From: Luidia sarsii | Lineage: Eukaryota > Echinodermata > Asteroidea > Paxillosida > Luidiidae | Assembly: GCA_949987565.1 (NCBI GenBank) | Contig: OX465111.1 | Location: 16,342,359 to 16,406,358 of the forward strand | DNA length: 64,000 bases | Reading direction: 5' to 3' | Shown here: positions 21,657-34,988 of the stretch, in pieces | Numbering within the stretch: position 1 is the stretch's first letter | Layout of the letters: the number at the start of each line of letters is the position of its first letter | Made by a program: the position numbers and the translations under genes | The notes under the pieces: generated by a model | Told to the model about the DNA's origin: nothing | Seen by the model: the letters and a program-made list of their open reading frames with translations, nothing else | Database searches by the model: none

Positions 21657-24600
21657 TCAGTCTCCTCCCAATGCAGCCGGTCTGCCAACTCGACGCTGCC
21701 CCATCTCGGGCCTACGGAGCCTCCTGGGCCGAGCCACACCAGTGCGCCGATACTGTCCCCCGTCCACCTCGCTCAGGTTTCTCTCGCACACTTCCACGAG
21801 GGCGCTCACCCTCTCAAAGCTGGAGCCGCCGCGAAACTTGCGGTGGGCCAGTGCGAAGAAGGCCTCCAGGAAGGCTCCAAAGCACATCCCGGCTGAAGTG
21901 CCCTCTGGGTTGTCCAGGTTCCAGCGCCGCGTGATGTCGATGTACATGATATCGATGCCGGCCATTTTTAGCCCGTTGCTGCACAGCTTGCACTTCCTGC
22001 ATGGGGAGAAATGGCTAACAAATCAACAACCAGACATAAGGCAATGTATGCCTGAGGCACTTTGCTACTCCCTGGATCAGGCTCCTGTCAACAGCTTTAA
22101 AGGGAATCCTCTATCATACCCACTACTACCATAATCACCTGCTGAACATACGGAAGCCAGTAGCACCCATCCTGCGTGCCCCTTTAACCCCGAGGAACCG
22201 ATTGAAGAGGCCTGCCACTTTCTCCAAGAGCCGCAGGTCACCATAGCAGCCACCAAACCTCTTGGGCCAGATCTCCTCTAGGCAGGAATCCTCCCCGACC
22301 AAGTCCCTCTCCTCCTCCGGTTCTGCCTCTTCCTCCTCAGACAAGGTGGGCTCTGACTCCAGGGGGAAGGCTGATGAAGATGGCATTTCCTGTCTACCAG
22401 CCTGGCTCACGTCTAGGGTTGGTTTTTCCCTCTTAAGTCTAGCATGAAAGATATACATGTAGACAAATATCACCATAATTGCAAGCCATATTCACCTTTC
22501 CCGATGGTAGAAACTATCTTTGCTGGGTGGGGCACCAGTCAGAAGCATTTAACCATTAACTGCCATATATCTCCAGGGATCATGCCCCATTTTCATTCAG
22601 AACAAATCCGAAGCAAACATTAATCAGTTGTAAACCTCGGTACAGCAATTCAGGGATGCAGCGATGGATGCAGCAACTTTTTTTCAATCAAATGCTGGTA
22701 CATTAAGGTCTTAAGTTCAAGCTATTTTTCTACGGTATTTTGGAAATATTTACAAATTTTCCACGGGTCTCATAGTACCAAGATCTCAGGCTCTCTCCAG
22801 TTTTTAGATTTGCGTTTCTGTTATGCAGAAGGCAGTTTTTGACATTTTTTGTACTGCTTAAATTTCAATTCTTGTATTTCTTTGAATATGAATAATAAGA
22901 TATGATGTGAAAACCTTTCCACACCTTGTCTTGGCCCGTTCTTGCGCCACTTTTCCTGGCCTCAGGAGCCTGAGTGTGTCCTTGACCAGTGGGATCTTGA
23001 TTTCTTCGTCCACGGGGCTGGGCTGGGACTCAGTTACTCCGAACGACACCTCCACCTCATGGTCCAGCCTCAGGCTGGGGTTGGCGTTGACCTCCAGCAG
23101 GATGGGCTTCAGGTCCTCAGTCACCAGGATGTCCAAGCCTAGGATCTGAGTGGGAGGGAGGGGAGGGAGGGAGGAAAGGAGGGGGAGGGAGGGAGGAAGG
23201 GGAGGGGGGAAAGGGAGGGGGAGGGAGGGAGGGAGGGAGGGAGGGAAAGGAGGGGGAGGGAGGGAGGAAAGGGAGGGGGAAGGAGGGGGAGGGAGGGAGG
23301 GAGGGAGGGAGGGAGGGAGGGAGGGAGGGAGGGAGGGAGGGAGGGAGGGAGGGAGGGAGGGAGGGAAGGAGGGAGGGAGGGAGGGAGGGAGGGAGGGAGG
23401 GAGGGAAGGAGGGAGGGAGGGAGGGAGGGAGGGAGGGGGATGGAGTGAGGGAGTGACGGGAGTGACAGGAGTTACAGCAGATGGAACTGTACATGTACAT
23501 CAGACACTGTTTGTCTTGAGGCCATGCAATCAGCCTTGTGTAACTCTTGCCTCTTTATTCAACCTGAATAATTCAGGACTTGGACTTGGGCTGCAAAGAT
23601 GTGACTCAGACTTGGACCCAGACTCGATATTTGGTGATTTGAACATAAGTCTGAGGCAAACTCAGGGGCAAAAGAGGCAATCAATTCAAGACAATTTTAA
23701 GCAGGGTTTGCTATGCCAATCAGTAGGCCTGTGAGAACCCTCTTCAGATGTAAGAGGACTTGTGCATAATCCCTTTTTTGTGAATACAGTTTAGAGCAGA
23801 GCAAGTAACTCTTACAGGAACACAGTGTGGAACAGTGTGAATTATTGTACAGCAACTATTGGAGGAGTACAGTGATTAAAAATAATAAAAGATCTAAACA
23901 TCAGTTTCTCTCACTTTTCATATTCATACCTGAAAACAAGAAGGAGCCGGCTTCTTTGCTGGCAGCTCTGCTTCCAGTTCCACCATCAGGTCAGGTAGCA
24001 TGGCCATAATGGTCTTGACAGCGATAGAGCGGATGCCATCCCACAGGGCCGAGACGTTGTGGCCGCGCAGCGACAGAGCTGCCATGGTGCTGCTCAGCGT
24101 CCGCTTGCTGCCCCGGTCTGTGCAGTCCGTGTGGACAAAGGTATCGCTGCGCTTGTTCAGTGAGTAGTTGGTCAGGTGCATGAAGACCTGGTGCAGGTTG
24201 CGGCTGGTTGGTGCCTGGTACCTAATCAAGGTTGATTGATTAGTACAATATGGATCCATTAATATAACGCATTGATTTACATTTAAAAAGTTAGGCCTAT
24301 TCATTCAAAACAAATATAATCTTTTTTCGAAATCCCTCTTTTCATACAAATAAAGTTAAGGGGAGTAAAAAAAATTTATCAAAAAAAGAAAACTGACAGG
24401 CCAGGAATTTTATACCAAGGGGTTCCCCTGAGCTGCTCAGCTCTTTGAGATTGGTCCCAGATATTACCTGACAGTGCAGAACCTTGCCATTCCCTCCTTG
24501 CAGATGTAGAGCCTCAAGGGCCTGACTGAGGCCAGCACCACGTAGACCCTTAGGTCAAACTTGGTGCGCTCCAGCAGCAAGGGGCGAGTCACGTACTCCT

Positions 24601-26588
24601 GCACCACGGCCCGGCGGACAAGCCCCACCGAGCCCACGTTCTGAGGGCTGGTGATGAGGTAGATACCCTCGCCCTGTGAGCCCTCGTCAGGCTTGACGAT
24701 GAAGACCGGCTTGTGCTGGGGGTGGCGTTGGTGCATCAGGGCCACCTCGGCACTGAAGTGGTGGTACTGCTCCGGGAGGAGCCAGGTGCGTGGGTAGAAG
24801 TCGTACTCATCCGGGAAGAGCTGCTGCATCTGGTGCAGGAGCTTGCTGAGCTGGGCCTTGCGCACCAATTCTAAAAGACCTGGGGAAACAGAGATGAGGC
24901 ATGATTTAAGATAACTCTGAAAACAGTGAAAAACCAAATTTAAGAAATTCACATCGACTGATGTCTCGATTCACGGAAGAATAGTGCGGACAAAGATAGA
25001 TAGCAAGAGGATGAGGTAATACAAATAAGATGCATATGACAGAATATGAACAAAGGAACAAAGGAGGAAAGGTGGTAGACAGACCAGAGTGAGTAAGGGA
25101 AGGGCAAGCAGTAGGGAAGGGATTATAAAGGGTGAAAGGTCAAAGGCAGAAGTGAAGCAGACCTCAAACTTGTGATCCCTTGAGAAATACAGTAGCTAAT
25201 GTAACTGAATGGTTACGGTAATTAGTGCCCCACCCTAGAATAGATATTGGAGTGGTTTAGAAAGGGTGTACCTGAGGTCTGGATAGCTTAGGCAGAAAAG
25301 AGCTAATGCATCACAACAGTCTCAAGTTAAAATCCAGTCGAGTCTCTCTATGTCTTTAATTCAGCAACAAGAAAATGTTCTGTTTATTATAAATTCATTA
25401 CTGGGTAATAAATACAAGTTTGAAGTTACCTGGAAACTTGTTCACCATTCCTGAGTAGATCCCATCATTATCATAAAAGGATACACTGTGCCAATACAGA
25501 TCACATGGTGTCTTTCGGATGCCACAAACCTGTCAGAAAAGAAACTGATATAATTAAGATTTCTTAAGAATTTTCTTATTAATTAAAACAGGCAAATTAC
25601 ATCCACTTTTTCATACTCATTTTCACGACATTAATTTTATCATAGTCATACCCAGAAAACTAAATTTCTGTGGATATTAAATATACTTTGTCAGTTTAGA
25701 AGTAGTAAGATCTCCCTGTTGCCACTTTTGTCCAAGACCAAATTTTGTTGTTCAAACATATCACATTACTAAAATATACATAACATAGGTCTAGTAACTG
25801 TAACTAAGTAATAATTTGTCAGTTTGTTTTCATTTTGATCTCCCTTTGTAACTTTGTTGTTTCTTATTCAAAATTACTTTTGTTTGAGGGTGTTGCTAAA
25901 AACATATCCTTAAAATTTAGTGGGCCTGACGTTTCGATCCTAGCAGGACCTTTCTCAAAGGCAGAGAAAGGTCCTGCTACTGCTAGGATCGAAACGTCAG
26001 GCCCACTAAATTGTAAGATTTATATTTTGGTAATTTTACTTTTAGTCAGTAAGCAGTTTGCAACATTTTTGTATATCACCGAAAAAAATATTCTGCTTGC
26101 ATTCTTACCTCTTTCCAACGCCACCCAAGTTCCTCCAAGCAGACACGAAGCACCTCCAGAGCCGTGCTAGCCCTGGAGGTTTGCACGGTCAAACACGGTC
26201 GGACTTTCCTGGTGCGACGCCTGGCCGCCCTTCCCTCGGACTCCTGCCCGGGGCCTTTGGAGCTCGGCTTCTTCTTGCCGGAGGGTGATGGCTGGCAGGG
26301 ACTTCTGCTCTTGGTCAGTAGGTCCGGGGGCTCGCTGGGCGCGGCAGCAGGCGGTGGAGGCGTGGTATTCTGCTGGGCAGCGACCCACTCGGCCGACGGC
26401 TCGCCACTTCGGCCCAGGCTTGTGAGTGAGCGCGCGATGGGCGTGACATCGAACGTACCCTCGTCGGTACGCACGAATGCCCGCACGGTATCATCACCAT
26501 GGCCATTGCCGATGGGGTCCAGCCTCACTGCCGATCCTCTCCTTCCTTGACTCCTTGAGGGCTGCATACACTCATCCTCGCTGCGCAT
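21657..26588 (-). CDS. TTLL11: Tubulin polyglutamylase TTLL11, 7 exons, complete
   Basis: ATP-dependent ligase that adds glutamate side chains to tubulin tails in cilia and spindles. Exons on the minus strand: 26588-26109, 25529-25430, 24879-24468, 24221-23930, 23145-22925, 22438-22139, 21996-21657, giving 714 residues. Residues 1-140 are a low-complexity Pro/Ser-rich leader. The TTL domain starts near 143 (RPCLTVQTSRASTALEVLR) and holds the ATP-grasp motifs FIVKPDEGSQGEGIYLI (254-269), VVQEYVTRPLLL, KFDLRVYVVL, MHLTNYSLNK (about 345-354), GSKRTLSS and ILLEVNANPSLRLDHE (443-458). The set and the exon order fit TTLL11 rather than other TTLLs. Exon 6 inserts an acidic Ser/Glu segment. Exon 7 carries KCKLCSNGLKMAGIDIMYID and a basic tail. 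Exon 5 ends at GTGTGG; the next GT would break the frame. Confidence 0.9.
23152..23440. repeat. (GGGA)n purine tract abutting TTLL11 exon 5 acceptor
   Basis: 289 bases of uninterrupted G/A on the + strand, mostly GGGA units. On the TTLL11 sense strand it is an uninterrupted C/T tract ending 6 bases before exon 5 (acceptor CAG at 23146-23148). It could form G-quadruplexes on the + strand and a triplex in duplex DNA. Confidence 0.95.
25910..26075. mobile_element. Family D hairpin retroposon in TTLL11 intron 1
   Basis: Two arms of the same sequence face each other: AGTGGGCCTGACGTTTCGAT and its complement, about 45 bp each, around a short loop. The usual tail ending GCAACATTTTTGTATATC follows. 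Flanks AAAAACATATCC and AAAAAAATATTC match at 10 of 12 positions, a probable old target duplication. Confidence 0.7.
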
Positions 26589-28419
26589 TATTTAGCGATT
26601 TTCCGCCAAATTGGGCCCGAGATACCAGCGCGGTTCACCCTACCGTCCATGTCCATGTTTTTACTGTTCACTGAAATCCGTTGTCATACAGAGTGTTTAC
26701 TAGACTGGTACCAAAGGAAAAATCTCCTTGCATAACGCTATAAAGCGTCTAGACCTCATACCAAAAGAGGGTTGTCCTGCAGCGCCCTCTCTTGCCTACG
26801 TAATTATTAAATTTTTATAACGAAACCAATTTTTTTAAAGTAATCTCGACTACCGGGTAGCTAACGCCCCAAAAGAGAGCGAAGGGGTGTATGCCCAGAA
26901 GATAAAGTCCAATTCCATGAATATGTAACCTCTCAAAAGATTGGTCAATGACACTTTATTTTAAGATGTTGTCAATTGCTGTTATCATTGAGTTGATAAC
27001 AGAGGTTAAACTAAATTTATAGTCAATCACATTATTCACATACATAATTAATAATAATACAGGTTGACAACAGACCACTGAAGACATTGAGGGTGGTACA
27101 ATTCAATGCAATAAGCATAGCTATTTTCATTGGGAGTAGCAAGTAAGAGAGAGAGGGCATTTGCTTTATTAAACAAAATTATGTCTGGCTAGGATACAAA
27201 ATAAAACAATTACTTCCAGAACACTTATAATCAGTAAGAAACCTTTCAGCTTGATTTAATTCAACCTTTCAAACCTTTTAAACAATTGTTCAATATTGGA
27301 GAAACTGTTTTGCCTGAAGAAATTAGATCAACCTGGTACATTATGGTCCCTTTAAAGCACCTATGACGGTCAAAAATCTTACCATAAATGGACGGATATT
27401 CAATAAAGGAAAAACCACTTTCTTCTGGTGGGAACCAGTCAAAAGTTTGGGCTGATAACAGGTCTATTGTTTCCCCTCTCAAACTACAAAGTAGCATATA
27501 ACTTACTCACTAAACTTTTTTTTACAAGAAAGTGGAGCCAATGACCTTTTATAGTACAAGTGTCATCATGGATCATACAATAAGGATTAATTTGCTTTCA
27601 AAACACTCGGGTTTGAACTATTTACATCAAGGCACAAAAACTTGGACGGCCACCATGGTGATTTATTATACAAATTTGCCTCCCTGTAGTGGATAGGTTC
27701 TACCAGAAACTGAAGTGGAAGATCTCTGGCTTTCTACAGACTGAATACAAGTGTTAAAATATCATATTTAAAGAATTTGGTGGCTTGAAGTGGATGGATT
27801 TCACTAATTCAGATGTCAGGTCTTGTGGAAAATTTAAAAAACTTTTTCTTGTCTGTCATTAAAAAAACACATAATGAATGACACAAGTCACTACACTGAT
27901 AACGCCACAGTGAATGGCTTCATACAGTGTGTACACCGTGTGAACACCTAAAAAAGGCAATATAAAATGTATTTGAATCCATAAAAGTTAGAGGTGAGGG
28001 CCTGACATCTTAATCCAAGCAGTGGTCAACTGGCCTGGGTTTGGGTCAAGATAGTCCACCTTCGGTTGACTCAAGTACACACTTGAATTTTGCCCTGACC
28101 ATGAAGAGATCTACCATCTTTAGCGAAGCAACACAAATAAATTGGTCCCTCAAGCTCAAACAGTTTTCAAAGCTATGAAGAGCAAAGGACAAACTGACAT
28201 CACTAGAATGCATAAACCTTACAGATGACCTTTTTTCAGTTCAAAGGCACGACATCACATGTAGATCAACCACAAGAATAGTCCTGGAAATCTTTTCGGA
28301 ACAAGGCCTGAAGTTCGAGCAACAGGTGGTTGTTGACCAGACCAGATAGAATCCTTGCTTTCTCCGGAGGCTAAAGAGGAGGTGGATTGGGCGAGGGGTA
28401 GTTGAGTGGGTCCTATGGT
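26589..28419. promoter_or_regulatory. TTLL11 promoter and ODAD3 3' flank
   Basis: 1.8 kb between two genes on the minus strand. The TTLL11 transcription start should lie in about 26590-26850. This part includes CAGCGCCCTCTCTTGCC at 26780, whose complement contains AGAGGGCGCTG, similar to the core of the CTCF consensus. The rest is AT-rich ODAD3 3' untranslated or intergenic sequence with several TTTATT (minus-strand AATAAA) candidates, none of which can be singled out. Confidence 0.5.
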
Positions 28420-31400
28420 TTACTTGGTGCCTTTCTTCTTGCGGGCGCGCACCTTGTGCTTCTTGGTCTTGGAGTCTACAATGGTCTGAGCCTGCTTCTT
28501 CAACTGGTTCCTGGTGATGATATCCTCATCATCCCCACTCTCATCATCATCTGGGCAAAAAAACAACAATGAAATGTCATACCAATTTGATAGCGCTACC
28601 TCTTTAACTTGAATAGCACAAAGAGTGAGTCATCTATTGGTTTAAGCATGAAGACCTTTGTAACTGATTACATACCATCATATGCCATGTCTCTTGAGAT
28701 GGCAGCCAGTTTGATACGTGTGTTGTACTGTGGCATCTGGCCCTCAATGCCAACATGGAACTGAAAACAAAACAAAATTACAATTGAGTATGAAAACAAT
28801 CAAATATTACAAATCACCTACAGTTTGACTTATGACTAAATTTGTGTTTGGCTGTTAAAATCTGTTTCAGACTGTTGTCTACCAGTAAAACCAAGCCCAA
28901 TAGATCAAGAACAACACTAACAAACCGATTTAGATTATTTTGTTTCAGAGAGGTGAACTTGGCATTATTTTTGAAGATGAACACAGTTATCACATTTTTA
29001 TGTGCTATACTAATATAATGATTAATCATCAACAGGGCTATGGACACAGTAGGCACAACTAAAGACCTAAGACATAATATGGGGAATACCTACAGTCAAT
29101 TTTCACATAAAGTGCCCGATTCTGATCAGAAAGCAAGCGAAATCAAAGAACATTGAAATTTGTAGTATCAATTAATAAAATGTTTGCATATGGGCCACTG
29201 CATCAAATCCCAATTACATGGAAAAGTTTCTAATGGTTCCTAATGATTCTGGTGCAAGTTCAAAATCTGGAAAAAAAGTTTAAGGCGTAGTTTGATTGAT
29301 TGTTGTTTTGCCATTGGTATCCAAGACTCACCTCTTCATCTTCCATCTGCTTGAGGGTTTCGTCCACGTCGTGCCCATCCAGGTCCTCCATGAGTTTCAG
29401 CAGTTTCTCCTCACACGTGGACAGGAGATCCAGCACAAACTCGTCCGACGTGGGGGAAAGCTGGGCCTGAGGCACGTGGCCCTTACTCTGATAGAAAGCA
29501 CAAACACAGATTCTTCACGGGTCTGTTCAAAAACAGGGTTGAGTCTCAGGATTCAGATTTCTTTTTAAAGTGACACATATACAAATATAGATTATAAGTT
29601 TGATTTGCAGACTTTTAGGCTTTGGCGCCATAACGGGATGGCCTCGCACATTGTACTTGCAGTATATCCAGTACCTCTTGGGAGATACTGAAGGGAAGCT
29701 GCTGCCAGACAAAATTGCTTCTCTGGCCCAAGACTGTAGCAGTTGGACAAAGTTTGCAGTTGCCAGCTCCGCAGCTAAATGATGATGATGTCTTCACACC
29801 ATTTGTTTTGAGGTGTATGTAAGATGATGGTACGACATTACCAAATGAAAATTGGTGCTTTGCCTGCCCATCATGTACTTAACATTGTAAATATTGGAAA
29901 TACGAAGGGAAGCAAAGCGAAATGAATGTTGTTGGAACTCACAGCTTTGAGGTGCTGGAGCTTGTCGGCCAGATGTTCCACGCCAGCCTTGACGCTGACC
30001 AGAATCTTGCTAGACTTGTCCAGCTTATCCTTAGAGACCCAGCAGCGATCCTCCTCATCCTTAAGGTGACTCTGGAAGTCCTCCAGCATTCTCTGGCCGC
30101 TGCAAGGAGAGTGGTGGAAGACAGGTTGAGTATCATAAAACAGAGCGCACAGGAAAGCCTTCTAGTATTAGTTGCTATACTAAGGTAGATCCTAGGAAAA
30201 CTGGTCACCTCAGCCCTCTAATGTCAAACAAAGGTAAGGTGGGGTTAATAAGCGGTGCTTTGATCATGTTAGGATGGGTTATGAGAAATTGGCTTGGACT
30301 GGAATTTGTTCAGTTACAGAGGGCTGTGTTTGGAATGGAATGAATTGGCCTAGGCTTGATACACATCAATTCATTTCCTCCTGAAAATTTATTAGGAATA
30401 ATTGAAAATCTAACCAACCTCGACAGCCTGGCCTCGCCCGAGTACTTCATCTCCTCAAACTCTCTTTGGAGCTTGGCCTTATCCTCCTTCAGACGGTTGA
30501 CCTGCTTTTCTCCGCTCTCCTTCAGATCTTCCAAGTGTTTGGTGGTGTCCTCCTGTGACTCAAACCTCATCACCACCTCCTGAGAAGCAACAGCAGCAAT
30601 CAAAGGAAACTAATGAGGCTCAGCTCTTCCAAATCCAAATCAAACAAATCGCTCATAAGAACCTTTTAGAATGGCACATTTAATCAAATATAATCAAATA
30701 TAATCAAGGTGGAGCCGGAAAGAAAGTGGAAGAGAATTTCATTTCATCCATTGGCGGTATTACTTACATGAAGGTCACTGACACCTGTGGCATCTTTGAT
30801 GGCCAGGAAAGCTTCCTCAAAGGAACCAATCTTCTTCTCCTGATCCTCTCCGCTGACCAACTGCTTCTGCTCAGCTGTCAGGTCATCATGCTGGATGGAG
30901 GCACGGTGGAGCTGTCAAAGCAATGAAGGGAACAAGAACAGACATAAAGCCGCTGAAAATTGTGTTATCCTGTACTGTGTCTCCAGGAGAAGACACTGAA
31001 GACTCCAAGAGAGGGAACCCTAGTTGAAGAACTCTTCATTCTAGGCAATAGAGAAGATAATTTTGACTCAAAGATGAAGCATTCGGTAGTGCACTTTACT
31101 TACTCTTCGTTCAACTCTCTCGGCGTGGGCCTTCTTCTCCTCTGCTTGCTTCCTCAGGTCAGCCAGGGCCTCCTCTCGTTCACGCTTCTCGCGGTAAACC
31201 TTCTCTTCATGCTTCGAGAGCTCCGCCTTTGGAAAATAAAAATGTCAGTTTTTGTCAATCCCTATGCAATTTACAATTTCCCACTGAATTTGGGGTAGAT
31301 AATGTTGATTAAGGTTAGTTCTTGTTCGTTGCCCATGTTTAAGCACGGATTGTTAAGATAAGGGGGCAAATGATGGACAGTTCCACTGAGCAAGACAACT

Positions 31401-34400
31401 AGTAATTTGTGCATTGGTTTCAAATTGATACTGCCTGTTGCATAAAGGGTATCAGTAAACGAATCAGTGAACTCTGCACTGGTTCCCAAACACCAAACAC
31501 CACCTGGTGGACAGCGGGTACCAGTGGAAACCGAGATCAAGATCTGCCAGATGAAAAAAAAAACTTGATTCTCGGAGATGCCCTCACCTTGGCCTCATCC
31601 CGAGAGATCTGGGCATCTTGGTTCATGGACTGCAGTTCCCGGAGCTCCTCCTTCTGGGCCTCAATCTGTGACTCAAAGCCGTCCAGGTCATTGCCAAAGG
31701 TCAGACTGTCCTTGAGCATCTGTTCCCGGATGGACAGGTAGGTCGTGTTAATGTGCTGGGCTTCGGTCAGCTTCAGCATGGCTTTGTCCAGACGGTTCTC
31801 CAGTGAGCGCAAGTCCTGCACATGTAAAAACAACAAGGGAAAAGTCTTCATACTTGGGAAAAAAATAATTCACGCTTTGGGAGAAAATAATCAAACTTTA
31901 GGAAACAACGTTAGACTTTGTTTAGCAATTTTCAAGCTTCAAACAAAATTGTCAAATTTTGGAATAAATTTTCATATGATGGGAAAACAAAATTCACACT
32001 TTGGAGACAACTGTTTATAGTTTGGTTCATATTTTGTGTACAAATTTGGACATATCTGGAGAAATGTTCACACTGTTCACAAGGATTTACATTTTCTCAG
32101 AGTTTGTGGAAACATTTCCACATTTTAACAGCTTTCAATCAACTGAAAAAAAAAATCTTGAACTAACACTGAAAAAAGACATTTTTCATCTGGCTGAAAT
32201 AAACCTCAGCTACAAAACTACAGCCACTGACCATTGCATCGGCCGAGGTGCCAGCAGTCATGGCTTCAGCATCTGATGCATCCTTGCGCATCTGGTGGAA
32301 CTGTGTCTCCAGCTCGGCCAGCTTCTTCTCCATTTTCTGTGTCTGGGCCGTCTCATAGTTCAGCCGCTTCTTAGCCTCGCACACCTTCTGATCCATGTGC
32401 AGGATGGCTTCCTGGAAGTGGCCGCAAAAGAGACAAAAATATCAAAAATTGTAGGACCTTGAACACGGATGTCCATGACATCACATTAGGTAATGACTCG
32501 CTCTTCGACTCGATCTACAATGGCAAATGACTCGGACTTGAATTTCTTGCCTTGGACTTTGACTCGGACTTGACTTGCAAGACTTTTGACGAGTGATGCA
32601 TTCTTAGACTATTGGGTGATATTGTAAATTAACCCCTGCACTCAGCTGAGGATAAATACTCTAGATATGTATTAAATAAAAGAGCTTTGTGACCCCAAAT
32701 GTAAAATGTAATACGCAGATTTAATAACAAAGGAAAGGAAAACTGATCAGGATATTTCAAACAAATTTTGAATACATTTGAAACTTTACTCCATTTAAAA
32801 AAAAAGTTAAACAATCAATTACAGTTAAATGTTAATAAAAAAAATTCTCCTTTTTCCTTTCTCCTTCAAGTTTTAATCTAGCATACAGTAAGTAGGGTAT
32901 CTTTCTCCAGATAAATTTTTGGGAGTTTGCTCGTAATTACTGAAGCTAAATTGAATGCCAATGTTACCTTTCCTGATTTGCCTCTCAGCGATGCTCTCTC
33001 CACGTTGCGCTCCTTGAAGGCTGTGTTGATCACCTTCTCATCACCTGCTTTGCTCTCAGCCAGCCTCTTGTGCAGCATCTTGGTCTCCTTGCGCAGCTTG
33101 CTGATGACATCCCGGTTCTGCTGAATGGTCCATTGTGAGCTTTCATAGTAGGCCTTACGATCGCCCTCTGTGAGAGAAAAGAGCAAATTATTGGTTTACA
33201 GTTATATTGATCTTTTATGTCTGTGCATGTCACCAGCATGATGAATCCACTCAAATTGTAATGGCTCTGAGCACACGTGTAACAGCCGTAGACATTAATT
33301 GTTCAAACATAAAAGCTTCCCCCAGAGACAATTCCCTTTAAATTTTGTTTAAGTAACTTGAAGTAACCTGATACCCAATTTTGTCGTAGGCCAAAGTGGG
33401 GAAAAAAGGAACAAAAAGTATTGAAAATTGCCATTTTGATAAATAAACCTGTCCTATGCTGGAAAAGACAATTACCTCCCAATTCTTGTGCACAACAAAT
33501 GGTGATAACACTTTAGTAACTTCAAATAAAGAACACTAAACTAAACATTGCTCAACTTTCTTCAAGCCAGTCTCAGTCACAGTGTCAGTGATTGATTGTG
33601 CTCACGGTGTGCCAAGCTATGTAGTATCCTCCAATAACCGGTTTTCGACGATATAAGGACTTTTCTTCAAACTGAACAATGTGGACGAAAGTATCACACT
33701 AAAAGAGGTCTCAGTCACTTTGTCCACACCACAGACTATTAGAATAATCATAGAGAAGGTTGATCAAGCCTGTCACTTCCGTAAGATTACCCGGTTTTGT
33801 TGACGTCCGCGGCGCACCGCGCAGTAAGCATCGTCACCTATTTTCGTCAGTGGTGTTTAGTAAGGTGTCCCAGTGTAGCCAAACGCAAAATAAATTCTTA
33901 AATTAACTCAAAATGCTGTGTGGCACTATTAAATTCTTCCCTGTATGTTTTTTTGTGTTCATCGTTGTTTTTGTTTTTCCACACTGCTTCTAACACTTTC
34001 CTCAAATCATTCATAATCTATGCTTAAAACGTATTGGTCTTGTTGATGTCTTCTTTTGTGACGTTTAAAAAAAAATCCACAATCCTCTTTCTCACTGCTT
34101 CTTCAGTTATAACCTTTCCAAATTTCACTCAAGAGACACATTTCCTCCTTCTTGGTACTTTCTCTAGCTGCTCTTTTATTGTTTTCATTTTTTTTTTAAA
34201 GCCTATTGGGCAATGTTACTTTTTGTCTTTAAACAATAATAATAAAAAAAAAAATTAAATTATATAAGCGAGACGCCCTATAGTAGCCTCCATAGTTTTT
34301 ACCCTGAACGGACTGCCTCAAGTTGCGTGATATATTTTTTTTCTACGGATGTTGGGGTTTGTTATGGTACACTCAGATTTTTTTTAGGACCAACAATAAA

Positions 34401-34988
34401 GAAAACTGGAGCTTCGAAGCAACTGCCAATTTTGTACCTAGGAAAATAGACCCCTAAAGAGCAACTTTTTGAATAACACGAGTTTGGCCTACTGGAAAAG
34501 CCTTAAATTTCCACATTTTCGGTGACGGACAAGAGCAGGCAACCAACTGTAAGATATGAAGTCTGAGATCGTTATACGGAGTTGTTTTCATAGTGCGATG
34601 TGAGTTAGAAGGCTAAGCGTCGAAAACGTGTAGCGTCGAAAACGGGGGTTCCCACGATACTACTGCAGAACAGATATCAAAACCTAGGCCAATTATTAGT
34701 TACTAGTATGAGTATTACTTTATTAGCCAGAATTACTTTGGCTAACTGTGAATTTACACTGTGAACTGTCAATGAAAACATAGGGAAATATTTGCTTGCT
34801 CTAACTTACTAGGCTAACTTCACGCTAACTATTCTAACACTAACACTCAGTACACGAAAAGCAATTAATTAAAATGACAACTCGCATTCCTACACTTCGT
34901 ACTCACCTAGCAGCGCTATTTTACTCTGTATTTCAGAGATCTGATCGGTTAAAGAACCTTTACTGAGGTTTTTGCCAGTCACTGGCAT
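28420..34988 (-). CDS. ODAD3: Outer dynein arm docking complex subunit 3 (CCDC151), 11 exons, complete
   Basis: Coiled-coil protein of the complex that docks outer dynein arms on doublet microtubules of motile cilia. Exons on the minus strand: 34988-34907, 33167-32968, 32411-32232, 31815-31588, 31226-31104, 30911-30768, 30579-30419, 30099-29943, 29487-29332, 28760-28676, 28550-28420, giving 548 residues (human 595). Family landmarks: IALLEGDRKAYYESSQW (near 24-40), GDEKVI, DLRSLENRLDKAM, EEAFLAIKDATGVSD, EFEEMKYSGEA, EEKLLKLMEDLDGHDVDE (about 447-464) and MPQYNTRIKL. Nearly the whole protein is heptad-rich coiled coil. The C-terminus is acidic and then Lys/Arg-rich. The start MPVTGKNLSKGS is the first ATG after the last in-frame signal-like upstream sequence. 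Divergent to gene A; head-to-tail behind TTLL11. Confidence 0.93.
33168..34906. other. ODAD3 intron 1
   Basis: 1.7 kb, AT-rich, with long T and A runs (34060-34255) and two close copies of AGCGTCGAAAACG (34617-34645). No exon-like frame with splice sites was found. A small GC-rich patch at 33790-33835 has no assigned role. Confidence 0.6.

Noticed and set aside
23117..23500. A Ser/Pro-rich open frame on the minus strand and a Gly/Arg/Glu-rich one on the plus strand
   Set aside because: Both are translations of the GGGA microsatellite.
28814..29056. An extra ODAD3 exon between exons 9 and 10
   Set aside because: The frame is hydrophobic and lacks coiled-coil heptads; exons 9 and 10 join in phase and match the family order without it.
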